DNA from: Planctomycetota bacterium
GTDB lineage: Bacteria > Planctomycetota > UBA1135 > GCA-002686595
NCBI GenBank assembly: GCA_016795325.1
Contig: JAEUHY010000022.1
Coordinates: 62,001 to 126,000 of the forward strand
Length of the DNA: 64,000 nucleotides
Direction of reading: 5' to 3'
Shown: one piece after another, positions 1 to 9,719 of the stretch
Layout: every line of letters starts with the position of its first letter
Position numbering within the stretch: the stretch's first letter is position 1
Translations under genes and position numbers: made by a program
Notes under the pieces: generated by a model
Databases searched by the model: none
Seen by the model: the letters and a program-made list of their open reading frames with translations, nothing else
What the model was told of the DNA's origin: nothing

Positions 1-226
1 GATCCTCCAAGGCCGCGCGGGTGGCGTCGTCGAACGCACACAGCAGCGCGCCGGACACATCGCGGTCGAGGCGGTGCACCGGCGTGGCGCGCAAACCCGC
101 CGCTTCGAGCGCCTGCGGAAGCGTGCGGCCTTCCTCGCGCGGCGCCGCGGTGGACAGCATTCCGGCGGGCTTGGAGACCACGAGCACGTGGTCGTCGCGG
201 TAGAGCACTTCGAGAGAATCAACCAT
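1..226 (-). CDS. RluA-family rRNA/tRNA pseudouridine synthase, N-terminal part
   Basis: This gene is cut by the left edge, leaving 75 codons. It starts at an ATG at 226 with MVDSLEVLYRDDHVLVVSKP, the usual opening of the RluA catalytic domain. The catalytic motif HRLDRDVSGALL follows near residues 59-70, and its Asp is the family nucleophile for uridine isomerisation. No S4 domain precedes the catalytic domain, so it looks like an RluA/RluC-type stand-alone enzyme. The target uridine cannot be deduced. It is divergent from the M28 peptidase at 274, with only 47 bp between the starts. Confidence 0.85.
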   Translation of the reverse strand, partial: MVDSLEVLYRDDHVLVVSKPAGMLSTAAPREEGRTLPQALEAAGLRATPVHRLDRDVSGALLCAFDDATRAALED

Positions 227-241
227 GCGAGGGAACGCGGC

Positions 242-247
242 ATTGTA
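242..247 (-). promoter_or_regulatory. Putative -10 element of the RluA-type gene
   Basis: Read on the minus strand this is TACAAT followed by GCCGCG, about 16 bases before the ATG at 226. It fits the TANNNT pattern seen before many genes in this window. No clear -35 is visible. Confidence 0.4.
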
Positions 248-259
248 GGCGCCCCTCCC

Positions 260-265
260 TAGAAT
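260..265 (+). promoter_or_regulatory. Putative -10 element of the M28 peptidase gene
   Basis: TAGAAT lies 8 bases before the ATG at 274 and is followed by CCGCGCCC. With a start of transcription about 7 bases downstream, the mRNA would be leaderless or nearly so. It faces the minus-strand TACAAT at 242-247. Confidence 0.45.
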
Positions 266-273
266 CCGCGCCC

Positions 274-1743
274 ATGCAGCGCCCTTTGCTCGTCGTGTTC
301 CTCGTGCTTGCGATCGGCGGCGCCTGCCAAACGAGCACGCACACGCCGCCGCCGGCCGCCGGAAACTCCCCCGTCGCGGCGCACACGCCTTTCGATCCGG
401 AGCCGTGGCGCGACGAAGTGAACGGCCTGCTGCGCGACGCGCTCGTCGCCGGGCGCTCCTACGAGTTGCTCAGCGAACTGTGCCGCGTCGCTCCGTTGCG
501 ACTCTCGGGGTCCGTCGGCGCCGAACACGCCGTGGCCTGGGCGCGCGACACGATGCTCGCGCTCGGGCTGGAAAACGTACGGCTCGAGGCATGCATGGTC
601 CCGCACTGGGAACGCGGCTCGATCGAGCGGCTCGAGTTGCTGGACGAGAGCAGCGCACCGGCGCCGCTGCGCATCCTCGCGCTCGGTGGAAGCGTCGCGA
701 CGCCGGTCGGCGGCATAAGCGCCGGCGCAATCGAAGTGCGCAGCTTCGAAGAGCTCGAACAACGTGCGGACGAGGTGCGCGGCAAGTTCGTGTTCTTCAA
801 CCGCCCGATGGACCCCGGACAGCACGATTGCTTCGCGGCCTACGGAGGCGCCGTGGACCAGCGCTCCGCGGGCGCGTTGCGCGCCGGAGAGCTCGGCGCC
901 GTCGGCGCACTCGTGCGCTCGATGACGCAGCGCCTGGACGACTCGCCGCACACCGGGGCGATGAACTACGACGAGCAGCGCCCGCGCATTCCGGCCGCAG
1001 CGTTGAGCACGCTCGCCGCCGAACGCCTCAGTGCAGCGCTCGCCGCGGACCCGGCGCTGCAGCTGCAGTTCGAACTCGACTGCCGCACGCTGCCCGACGC
1101 ACCCTCGGCGAATGTCGTCGGCGAGATCGTCGGCCGCGAAGCGCCGCAGGAGATCGTGCTCGTCGGCGGACATCTCGACGCGTGGGACGTGGGCCACGGG
1201 GCGCACGACGACGGCGCAGGCTGCGTGCACGCACTCGAGGCGGCGCGCCTGATCCTCGCGCGTGGACTGCGTCCGCGCCGCACGATCCGCGTCGTGCTGT
1301 TCATGAACGAAGAGAACGGAACCCGCGGCGCGCGCGCCTACTTCGCTGCGCACGCTCACGAGCCGCATGTCCTCGCGCTCGAGTCGGACGCTGGAGGCTT
1401 CACGCCGCGCGGCTTCTCGACCGACGCGGCGCCCGAGTCGCTCGCGACGCTGCAGCGCATCGGCGCGCTGGTCGCTCCCACAGGCGCCGAACGCGTGTTC
1501 CCCGGCTGGGGCGGCGTCGACATCGGACCGCTCGCAGCGCGCGGCGTGGTGCTGATGGGCTACCGGCCCGACGACGAGCGCTACTTCGACCACCACCACT
1601 CCGAGCGCGACACGCTCGATCAAGTGCATCCGCGCGAGCTCGCGAACGGCGCGGCGGCGATCGCGGGAATGATCTACGTCGTCGCGGACGCGCCCGAGCG
1701 GCTGCCGGCCAATCCGATCCCCGCACCCGCTCAGCGCCGCTGA
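274..1743 (+). CDS. M28-family zinc peptidase lipoprotein (carboxypeptidase Q-like)
   Basis: The 489-aa product starts with a short hydrophobic signal ending in a lipobox (AIGGAC, Cys18), so it is probably an envelope lipoprotein. The C-terminal half has the M28 metal ligands: GGHLDAWD (His300), HDDGAG (Asp312), NEENG (Glu346/347), ESDAGG (Asp372) and the final histidine cluster FDHHHSERD. The region between residues 135 and 260 fits a PA-type insert, as in plasma glutamate carboxypeptidase (carboxypeptidase Q). From family knowledge it would be a di-zinc exopeptidase acting on peptides or dipeptides outside the cytoplasm. Its stop lies 4 bp from the stop of the convergent ABC gene. The exact substrate is unknown. 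Confidence 0.88.
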   Translation: MQRPLLVVFLVLAIGGACQTSTHTPPPAAGNSPVAAHTPFDPEPWRDEVNGLLRDALVAGRSYELLSELCRVAPLRLSGSVGAEHAVAWARDTMLALGLENVRLEACMVPHWERGSIERLELLDESSAPAPLRILALGGSVATPVGGISAGAIEVRSFEELEQRADEVRGKFVFFNRPMDPGQHDCFAAYGGAVDQRSAGALRAGELGAVGALVRSMTQRLDDSPHTGAMNYDEQRPRIPAAALSTLAAERLSAALAADPALQLQFELDCRTLPDAPSANVVGEIVGREAPQEIVLVGGHLDAWDVGHGAHDDGAGCVHALEAARLILARGLRPRRTIRVVLFMNEENGTRGARAYFAAHAHEPHVLALESDAGGFTPRGFSTDAAPESLATLQRIGALVAPTGAERVFPGWGGVDIGPLAARGVVLMGYRPDDERYFDHHHSERDTLDQVHPRELANGAAAIAGMIYVVADAPERLPANPIPAPAQRR

Positions 1744-1747
1744 AACC

Positions 1748-3544
<1,797 letters not shown>

Positions 3545-3582
3545 GTGCGCGGTTGTGCGGCGTGAAGCGGCCGAAAAGCCGC

Positions 3583-5280
3583 TCAGCGCGCCCCGAGGCG
3601 TTGCTCGCGAAGCGCGCGGAACTCGGCGTTCGGACTCCACGTCGGCCAGTTCGCGCCGCTGGCGAGCTCCAGCCCGACGCGGAAGAACAGCCGCAGATCC
3701 TCAACCGCTCCGGACAGATCCCACTCCGCGCGGATCTCGTCCGACGGCTTGTGGTAGTCGCGCGCGACGTACTCGTCGCGCACCCGTTCGCCCCAACCCG
3801 CGGGGCGCTCGAGGTAGTCCTTGCCGCTCCCCGCATGCAATCCGGGAACGCCCAAGCGCGCGAAGGAGAAGTGATCGGAGCGGTAGAAGTAGCCCTTCTC
3901 CGGCTCGGCGTCGGCGACAACGATCCGGCCCATGTCCTGCGCGTGCCGCGCGAGCGTGTCGTGCAACGTCGAATTGCCCAGGCCCACGCTTTCGACATCG
4001 CGCGTGCGCCCCCAGGTGTTGAGGCCGTCCATGTTGATCACGGCCAGCGTCTGCTCGAGCGAATACAGCGGATGCTGCGCGTACCACTTCGAGCCGAGCA
4101 AGCCCTTCTCCTCGGCCGTCACGGCGAGCAGCAGCACGGAACGCTGCGGGCGAACCGCGGCGAAGGCCTGCGCCATTTCCACGAGCCCCGAGACGCCTGT
4201 CGCGTTGTCGACGGCTCCGTTGTAGATGCCGTCGCCGGCGCGCGAGGTGTCGTTGCCCAGGTGATCCCAGTGCGCGGTGTAGACCACGTACTCGTCGGGC
4301 TGCGACGCGCCGCGCACGAGCGCCGCGACGTTGCGCGAGGCGACCTTGCGCAACGAGTTCTCCACCTCCGCAGTCCAGCGCACGCCTTCGAGTTCACGCG
4401 GAGCGAAATCGGGCCGCGCGGCCGCGCGTTTGAGCTCCTCGAAATCGAGCCCTGCCGCAGCAAGCAACTCGCGTCCGACGTCCTCGCGCAGCCAACCTTC
4501 GAGCGACACGACGGGCGGACTGGCGCTGTCGCGCTCCAAGTCGAAGTTCTCCCGGCTCCAGCTGCCGGACACGACCTCGTACGGATAACCCGCGGGCCCG
4601 GTCTCGTGGATCAGCAACGCGCCGGCGGCGCCCTTCGCTGCGGCGACTTCGTACTTGTAGGTCCAGCGACCGTAGTACGTCATCGCGCGCCCGCCAAAGC
4701 GCGTCTCGTCGAGCCGCGTCGGATCCGCGGGGTCCGCGACCGGCGGATCCCCCACGAGCATCACGAGCACCTTGCCGTGGACGTCGACGTCCTTGTAGTC
4801 GTTCCACGCGTATGCCGGCGCGTCGACGCCATAACCGACGAACACCAGCGGCATCTGCTTCAAATCGACCCGCGACGCCTGCGAGCGCGCGACCGCGACG
4901 TACTCGCTGGGAGAGCTCAAGTAGCGCGCGACGCCGCCCGTGCTCCAACGCGCGGAGGAGCGAGCCTGGAAGCCGACGAGCGGCACCTGCTGCACGTACG
5001 TGCCGTCCGGATTGCCCGGTGCGGCGCCTGCTGCGGCGAACTCGCTCACGAGATACTCGACCGTCAGGTCCTCGCCCTTCGAACCGGGCGCGCGGCCCTC
5101 GAACCGATCGGAGGCGAGCACGGCGATGCGGCGCAGAAACTCCTGCGCTTCGATGCGTTGTTCGGCCGCGCTCGCGTCCTGCGGTTGTGCGGGCTTCCCG
5201 TCGCCGGCTTCCGACGCGCGCCGACCGGCGCCGCCGCACGCTGCAGCGAGCAACAAACAGGGCCAGAACTTGGTGTGCAT
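3583..5280 (-). CDS. M28-family zinc peptidase lipoprotein with PA insert
   Basis: This 565-aa protein opens with MHTKFWPCLLLAAACGG, a lipoprotein signal (lipobox LAAAC). M28 metal ligands are visible in TAHWDHLG, the GAVDNATG Asp, TAEEKGLLGS (Glu pair), INMDGLN, and SDHFSFARLG near the C-terminus. The central region (roughly residues 140-290) is the size of a PA domain. By family it is an extracytoplasmic aminopeptidase-type enzyme using two zinc ions. ATG 5280 is preferred over the in-frame ATG at 5316, because only the shorter form gives a clean signal peptide. It lies between the ABC exporter and the M2 peptidase on the same strand, in a local cluster of peptide-degrading lipoproteins. 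Confidence 0.88.
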   Translation of the reverse strand: MHTKFWPCLLLAAACGGAGRRASEAGDGKPAQPQDASAAEQRIEAQEFLRRIAVLASDRFEGRAPGSKGEDLTVEYLVSEFAAAGAAPGNPDGTYVQQVPLVGFQARSSARWSTGGVARYLSSPSEYVAVARSQASRVDLKQMPLVFVGYGVDAPAYAWNDYKDVDVHGKVLVMLVGDPPVADPADPTRLDETRFGGRAMTYYGRWTYKYEVAAAKGAAGALLIHETGPAGYPYEVVSGSWSRENFDLERDSASPPVVSLEGWLREDVGRELLAAAGLDFEELKRAAARPDFAPRELEGVRWTAEVENSLRKVASRNVAALVRGASQPDEYVVYTAHWDHLGNDTSRAGDGIYNGAVDNATGVSGLVEMAQAFAAVRPQRSVLLLAVTAEEKGLLGSKWYAQHPLYSLEQTLAVINMDGLNTWGRTRDVESVGLGNSTLHDTLARHAQDMGRIVVADAEPEKGYFYRSDHFSFARLGVPGLHAGSGKDYLERPAGWGERVRDEYVARDYHKPSDEIRAEWDLSGAVEDLRLFFRVGLELASGANWPTWSPNAEFRALREQRLGAR

Positions 5281-5340
5281 TGGAGTGACCCTACGCAGCC
5301 GCGTGCGCCGCGGCAACCGCAGCGGCGCACGGTCGTCGCG

Positions 5341-7152
5341 CTACAGGTCCGACAACGTGCAGGTGCGACCGCGGTTGCGTTCGACCAGCCACAGGCGCAG
5401 CGGCTCGAAGTAATCGAGCATGGGCTTGGCGCTGAGATCCGAACCCGTCGCATCGCGCAGCAACTCGCGCCAGTCCGCGCTCGCGCCGGGAGTCATCAAC
5501 TTGGAGAGGAACTCGCCGACGCGCTGGTCGCCGTAGTAGCAGGTGTCGCGCGGGTCCTGCTCCAGGATCTTGCGCGCGATCGTGTCGTGCAGTTGGAAGA
5601 GCAGCACGAAGGACAACGCGTAGTCGTAGTAACCCGCCGGGTCATCGTTGACGTGCGTCTTCGTCGCGCCGTCGCAGAACTCCTCGCCGCGCGGCGCGGG
5701 CGGTGCGATTCCCTGATACCGCGCAGCCAGTTCCCACCAGCGCGCGTTCCACCGCTCGGGCGGCAGTTCGTCGTGGTAGAGCTCCTTCTCGAAGTAGAAC
5801 ATCGTGCCCGTCGACCAGGGGATGAACACGACGTAGTTGAGCGCCTCCTGCAGCAGCAACTGCATCGGATCGGCCGCTTTTCCGGCGGACAGGCCGATGC
5901 GCTCGACGAAGCGCGGCTGCATCGCCGCGAGACCCATGAGCGACCCGATCGCCTCGTGGTACGCGCGGTTCGCGCCTTCGCGCAGCAGCGGCGGCACGTC
6001 AGGGTTGGTGTAGCACAGGTAGTAGTAGATGTGGCCGAGCTCGTGGTGCGTCGTTTCGTACCACTCGGTGTTCGGCTCGACGCTCATCAGCGAACGCACG
6101 TCGCGGTCGAGGTCGATGTGCCACGCCGAGGCGTGCGTGTTCTTCTTCCAATCCGCTCCAGCGGGCGCGGGGTAGAGCGAGGACTTCTCCCAGAACACTT
6201 CGGGCAAACGCTCGAAGCCGAGGCTGACGTAGAAGTCCTCGGCCTGACGCACGAGCCACTCCGGCGACTTCGACGCGAGTTCGCGATCGAGGTCGAAGCC
6301 TTCGACCTCGACCAGGCTCGACCAGTCCTGTCCCCAGCGATTGGGGAGCCAGTGCGCAGGGAGCAGATCGGGAACCGGTTGACCGTAGCGCGCCGCCAGT
6401 TCGTGACGCGCCCAGGTGTGCAGCTCGCGGAACAGCGGGCGCAGTTCGCGGTTGATGCGCTCGATCGTCTCCACCATCTCGTCCGCGCTCATGCCGTACT
6501 CGCTGACCATGTACGAGAAGAAGTCGCGGTAACCGAGCGCGCGCACGACGTCGTTGCGCATGCCGCGCAGTTCGACCAGTCCCGGCCGAAGTCCGACGCC
6601 CACTTCCTTCGAGCTGTCCCACACCTTGCGCCGCCGCTCGAGGTCGCGTTCCTCGCGCAGGCTGCGGTCGATCTCGTTGGGCGTGAGTTCCGCCCCGTCG
6701 AGGCGGAACGTGAAGCCGTACAGCTTGCGGTTCTGCTCGCTTTCGGCCGCGATGCGGCGCTTGACGAGCGCTTCGACCGTCTGCGGCCCCGTCGCAGCAC
6801 GGAACAGCACGGCCTCGAGCTGGCGTCGCTGCAGATCGGTCAGGTCGGCCTTGCGCGCGAGGTAGGCCCGCGCGCGTTCGATGTTCTCCTTCGACCCCGT
6901 GAACGCGGCCAGCGCCTCGTCCGCGGCCTTCTGCCGCTCGCTCGCGGTCGTGTCCCCCTCCACGATGCGCGTGTTGGCCTCCCACTGCGCCTGGGACGCG
7001 TCGCGGTACAGCGTCTGGAAGCGCTCGGTGTAGCTGGCGAGGAAGGTGTCGACCTCGGCGCGCGAACGCTGCCGTTCGAGTCCCTCGGCGCCGGATTGGC
7101 AACCCGCGAGCACAACCAAGGCAACGCACGCCGCCCAAGTGATGTTCTTCAT
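5341..7152 (-). CDS. M2-family peptidyl-dipeptidase lipoprotein (ACE-like)
   Basis: The 603-aa protein has an N-terminal signal with lipobox VVLAGC and matches the angiotensin-converting-enzyme family along its length. The zinc motif HELGH lies near residue 367 (context TTHHELGHIYYY), and the downstream Glu ligand sits in YHEAIGSLMG. These enzymes release dipeptides from peptide C-termini. Here the enzyme is probably anchored in the envelope and would work with the adjacent M28 peptidases in peptide scavenging (inference). Bacterial M2 enzymes of about 600 residues are known, so the length is normal. A TACCCT -10-like element lies 6 bases upstream of the ATG. Confidence 0.9.
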   Translation of the reverse strand: MKNITWAACVALVVLAGCQSGAEGLERQRSRAEVDTFLASYTERFQTLYRDASQAQWEANTRIVEGDTTASERQKAADEALAAFTGSKENIERARAYLARKADLTDLQRRQLEAVLFRAATGPQTVEALVKRRIAAESEQNRKLYGFTFRLDGAELTPNEIDRSLREERDLERRRKVWDSSKEVGVGLRPGLVELRGMRNDVVRALGYRDFFSYMVSEYGMSADEMVETIERINRELRPLFRELHTWARHELAARYGQPVPDLLPAHWLPNRWGQDWSSLVEVEGFDLDRELASKSPEWLVRQAEDFYVSLGFERLPEVFWEKSSLYPAPAGADWKKNTHASAWHIDLDRDVRSLMSVEPNTEWYETTHHELGHIYYYLCYTNPDVPPLLREGANRAYHEAIGSLMGLAAMQPRFVERIGLSAGKAADPMQLLLQEALNYVVFIPWSTGTMFYFEKELYHDELPPERWNARWWELAARYQGIAPPAPRGEEFCDGATKTHVNDDPAGYYDYALSFVLLFQLHDTIARKILEQDPRDTCYYGDQRVGEFLSKLMTPGASADWRELLRDATGSDLSAKPMLDYFEPLRLWLVERNRGRTCTLSDL

Positions 7153-7158
7153 GGGCGC

Positions 7159-7164
7159 AGGGTA
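7159..7164 (-). promoter_or_regulatory. Putative -10 element of the M2 peptidase gene
   Basis: On the minus strand TACCCT is followed by GCGCCC and then the ATG at 7152. The spacing implies a leaderless or nearly leaderless mRNA. Confidence 0.4.
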
Positions 7165-7300
7165 GCTCGCGGCGACGCTCGCGCCGAGCAGCCGGCGCGT
7201 CTCTCAAGATCCGGGCGGGCGGGGTTCGAAAGTCCCGTGTTGCACGCCCTGCGAGAGGTTCGCAGCGCGCGCTCCTGCACCTTCCCACGAGCTTTGCCCC

Positions 7301-8701
7301 ATGGCTTGGATCGACGAGTTGTTCAAGAAGATGGTCGAGGGCGGCGCCTCCGACCTGCACATGACGAGCGGGATGCGGCCCTGCTTCCGCTCCAGCGGCG
7401 ACATCACGCCGGTGACCGATTGCCCCGAGCTCTCGGCCGAGCAACTCCAGCAAGTGCTCTACGAGATCACGCCCGAGCGCAACCGACTCGAATTCGAGGA
7501 GTGCAACGACACGGACTTCGCCTACGAGATCGTCGGGCTGGCGCGCTTCCGCGCGAACCTGTTCCGCGACCGCAACGGCCCGGGCGCCGTGTTCCGCCAG
7601 ATTCCGAGCGAAGTGCTCTCGGCGGAGAAGCTCAACCTGCCCAAGGCCGTGCTCGACCTGTGCATGCTGTCCAAGGGTTTGGTCGTCGTCACGGGCCCGA
7701 CCGGCAGCGGCAAGTCGACGACGCTCGCGGCGATGATCGACCACATCAACCGCACGCGCTCCGACCACATCATCACGATCGAGGACCCGATCGAGTTCGT
7801 GCACCAACAGAAGCGCTGCCTGATCAACCAGCGCGAAGTGCACCGCCATACGTCGAGCTTCAAGCGCGCGCTGCGCGCCGCGCTGCGCGAGGACCCCGAC
7901 ATCGTGCTGGTCGGCGAGATGCGCGACCTCGAAACGATCGAAATCGCGATCGAAACGGCGGAAACGGGGCACTTGGTGTTCGGCACGCTGCACACCAACA
8001 CCGCGCCGTCGACCGTCGACCGCATCATCGACCAGTTCCCCGCCGACCGACAGAACCAGATCCGCACCATGCTCTCGAGCTCGCTCAAGGGCGTCGTGGC
8101 GCAGACGCTGTGCAAGAAGAAGCCCAAGGGCCGCGTCGCCGCGCTCGAGGTGCTGATCGTCAACACCGCCGTCGCGGCGAACATCCGCGAAGGCAAGACG
8201 CACGGCATCGTCTCGGCGATGCAGATCGGCGGAAAGCTGGGCATGCGCCTGCTCAACGACTCGCTGCTCGAGCTCGTGAAGGGCGGCCAGGTCGATGCGG
8301 CGGAGGCCTACATCAAGGCGGTGAACAAGGACGACCTCGCCTCGAAGTACCAGGCCAACGGAATCTCGTTCGATCTCTCGGCGCACGCCGAAGCGAGCGA
8401 ACCCGCAGCGCCGAAGGCCGCGCCTGCCGCGAAACCGGCAGCTCCCGCGCCGAACGCTGCGGCCGCGCCCGCGATGCCGGGGCTGCAGGTCGTGCAGCGT
8501 TCGGCTCCGACGCCGGCGGCGCAGCCTGCGGCGCCGAGCGCCCCGACGCCGCGCAGCCCGTTGCCGCAGACGCCGGCCCCCGCGCCCGCGCCGGAAAAAG
8601 CGCCGGAAGCCGCCGCCGCGAAGCCGGCGGAGAAGGGCTCGGCCGCGCCCAAGGGCTGGTCGGATCCGTTCGAACAGTTCAAGCGCCAGCGCCCGAGCTG
8701 A
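7301..8701 (+). CDS. pilT: Twitching-motility retraction ATPase PilT
   Basis: PilT is a hexameric cytoplasmic ATPase that powers type IV pilus retraction. The 466-aa product shows the expected order: N-terminal PAS-like domain (1-110), Walker A GPTGSGKST (132-140), Asp box around EDPIE (161-165), Walker B DPDIVLVGEMRD (198-209) and His box HTNT (231-234). The core ends near residue 370, the normal family length. It is followed by about 95 residues rich in Ala and Pro that look disordered. A short ending, KGWSDPFEQFKRQRP, may be a docking peptide (inference). No other pilus gene is nearby. A hairpin follows the stop. Confidence 0.95.
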   Translation: MAWIDELFKKMVEGGASDLHMTSGMRPCFRSSGDITPVTDCPELSAEQLQQVLYEITPERNRLEFEECNDTDFAYEIVGLARFRANLFRDRNGPGAVFRQIPSEVLSAEKLNLPKAVLDLCMLSKGLVVVTGPTGSGKSTTLAAMIDHINRTRSDHIITIEDPIEFVHQQKRCLINQREVHRHTSSFKRALRAALREDPDIVLVGEMRDLETIEIAIETAETGHLVFGTLHTNTAPSTVDRIIDQFPADRQNQIRTMLSSSLKGVVAQTLCKKKPKGRVAALEVLIVNTAVAANIREGKTHGIVSAMQIGGKLGMRLLNDSLLELVKGGQVDAAEAYIKAVNKDDLASKYQANGISFDLSAHAEASEPAAPKAAPAAKPAAPAPNAAAAPAMPGLQVVQRSAPTPAAQPAAPSAPTPRSPLPQTPAPAPAPEKAPEAAAAKPAEKGSAAPKGWSDPFEQFKRQRPS

Positions 8702-8725
8702 GCTGAACGGCTTCGCGAACGTCAC

Positions 8726-8760
8726 AGCGGGGCGGTGAGCGCACAGCTCGCCGCTCCGCT
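8726..8760 (+). terminator. Hairpin terminator after pilT
   Basis: A 15-bp stem (8726-8740 with 8746-8760) encloses a 5-base loop and is followed by GCGTGTTTCC. The two imperfect positions (731/755 and 736/750) are G-U wobbles in plus-strand RNA but mismatches in minus-strand RNA. This points to function in the pilT transcript. The U-tract is weak. Confidence 0.55.
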
Positions 8761-8806
8761 GCGTGTTTCCGTGCTCGCGCGTGAAGCCGCGCCGCGCGAT
8801 CGACGC

Positions 8807-9709
8807 TCAGAACAGCCAGTCGAGGAACACGCCGAGCCCGATCTGGCCAGCCGCGGCGCGACCTTCGCCGAACAGCCGGCCCCCGGAGTCGAGGCGCGGG
8901 TCGTAGCTGCCCGTCGCGGCCGCGCGCTCGGCGCGCAAGCGACGTCGTTCGTCCTCGAGCTTCTCGATCTGGCGCCGCCGTGCACGCTCCAGCCCGCCGC
9001 CGCGGATGAAGCTCAGGATCTTGTCGATCTCGCCGTGGTCGAGCCACACGCCGTGCGCCTTGCAGACGTCCATGACCACGCCGGAAGCCGACGCGTAGTT
9101 GCGGCGGTTCATGAACTCGCGGCACACCACGCACGGCACGTAGGCCCCGGTCGAACTCGAGTGCGCGGGAGCACTGGGCTGCACGAGGTGGAACTGCTCC
9201 GCGAGGCTCTCGCGCTCGGCGCTCTCGCACAGCCGCACGAAATCCTCGTGGCCCAGCCACATCCCGCCGCAGCGGCCGCACTCCACGAGCGAACCGTTCG
9301 CGACGCCGCGGCCGTGCAGCCCGCCCTTGCACCGTGGACAGCAGACGCCTTCGCGCAGCGCGAACAGCGCCTGCGGACTGAGCGCGAGCCCGCACTCCAT
9401 GCAGTGCCGCGCTTCGCGCCCGGTGCGTGCGAAGCACTTGGGGCACACGGCCGTCAGGCGCCGATCCTCGAGCGTGATCTCGGCGGAGCAGTACGCGCAG
9501 CTGCGCGCATCCGCGGCGACCGAAGCGCCGCAACCCGAGCAGCACAGCGCGCGCGGACTGTGCGGCGTCTGCACGCGCACCAGGAAACGCTCCCCGCACT
9601 CGCAGCGCACCGGTGCGCCATGCTCGAGGTGCGAGACGTCGTATTGCCGCCCGCAGGCCTCGCAGGCGTTGAGCAGTCGGAACGTCGCGACGTCGGAAGG
9701 TTGAGTCAT
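8807..9709 (-). CDS. Multi-zinc-ribbon protein with TFIIB-type zinc finger
   Basis: This 300-aa protein carries a series of CxxC pairs: CEACGRQYD near the N-terminus, CCSGCG with CAYC, CPKCF with CMECG, CCPRCKGG with CGRCGGMWLG, and finally CVVCREFMNR with CKAHGVWLDHGE. The last two fit the zf-TFIIB family, in which the sequence GxWLD(H)GE is typical. The C-terminal 70 residues are charged and end in a hydrophobic stretch. It is probably a soluble zinc-binding protein of unknown role. ATG 9709 gives MTQPSDVATF directly before the first zinc ribbon. A longer in-frame start at 9799 would overlap the YihY gene. The start is 10 bp downstream of the YihY stop, so the two are probably co-transcribed. 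Confidence 0.75.
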   Translation of the reverse strand: MTQPSDVATFRLLNACEACGRQYDVSHLEHGAPVRCECGERFLVRVQTPHSPRALCCSGCGASVAADARSCAYCSAEITLEDRRLTAVCPKCFARTGREARHCMECGLALSPQALFALREGVCCPRCKGGLHGRGVANGSLVECGRCGGMWLGHEDFVRLCESAERESLAEQFHLVQPSAPAHSSSTGAYVPCVVCREFMNRRNYASASGVVMDVCKAHGVWLDHGEIDKILSFIRGGGLERARRRQIEKLEDERRRLRAERAAATGSYDPRLDSGGRLFGEGRAAAGQIGLGVFLDWLF

Positions 9710-9719
9710 CTGCAGCACT

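Noticed and set aside
7216..7240. A tRNA-like T-arm (GGGGTTCGAAAGTCCC).
   Set aside because: No matching acceptor stem, D-arm or anticodon arm can be folded around it on either strand.
3553..8706. A 1717-codon open frame on the plus strand.
   Set aside because: It runs antisense to the M28 and M2 genes and enters pilT in a wrong frame. High GC at third positions removes stop codons from the opposite strand; the translation is Arg/Ala/Val-rich without motifs.
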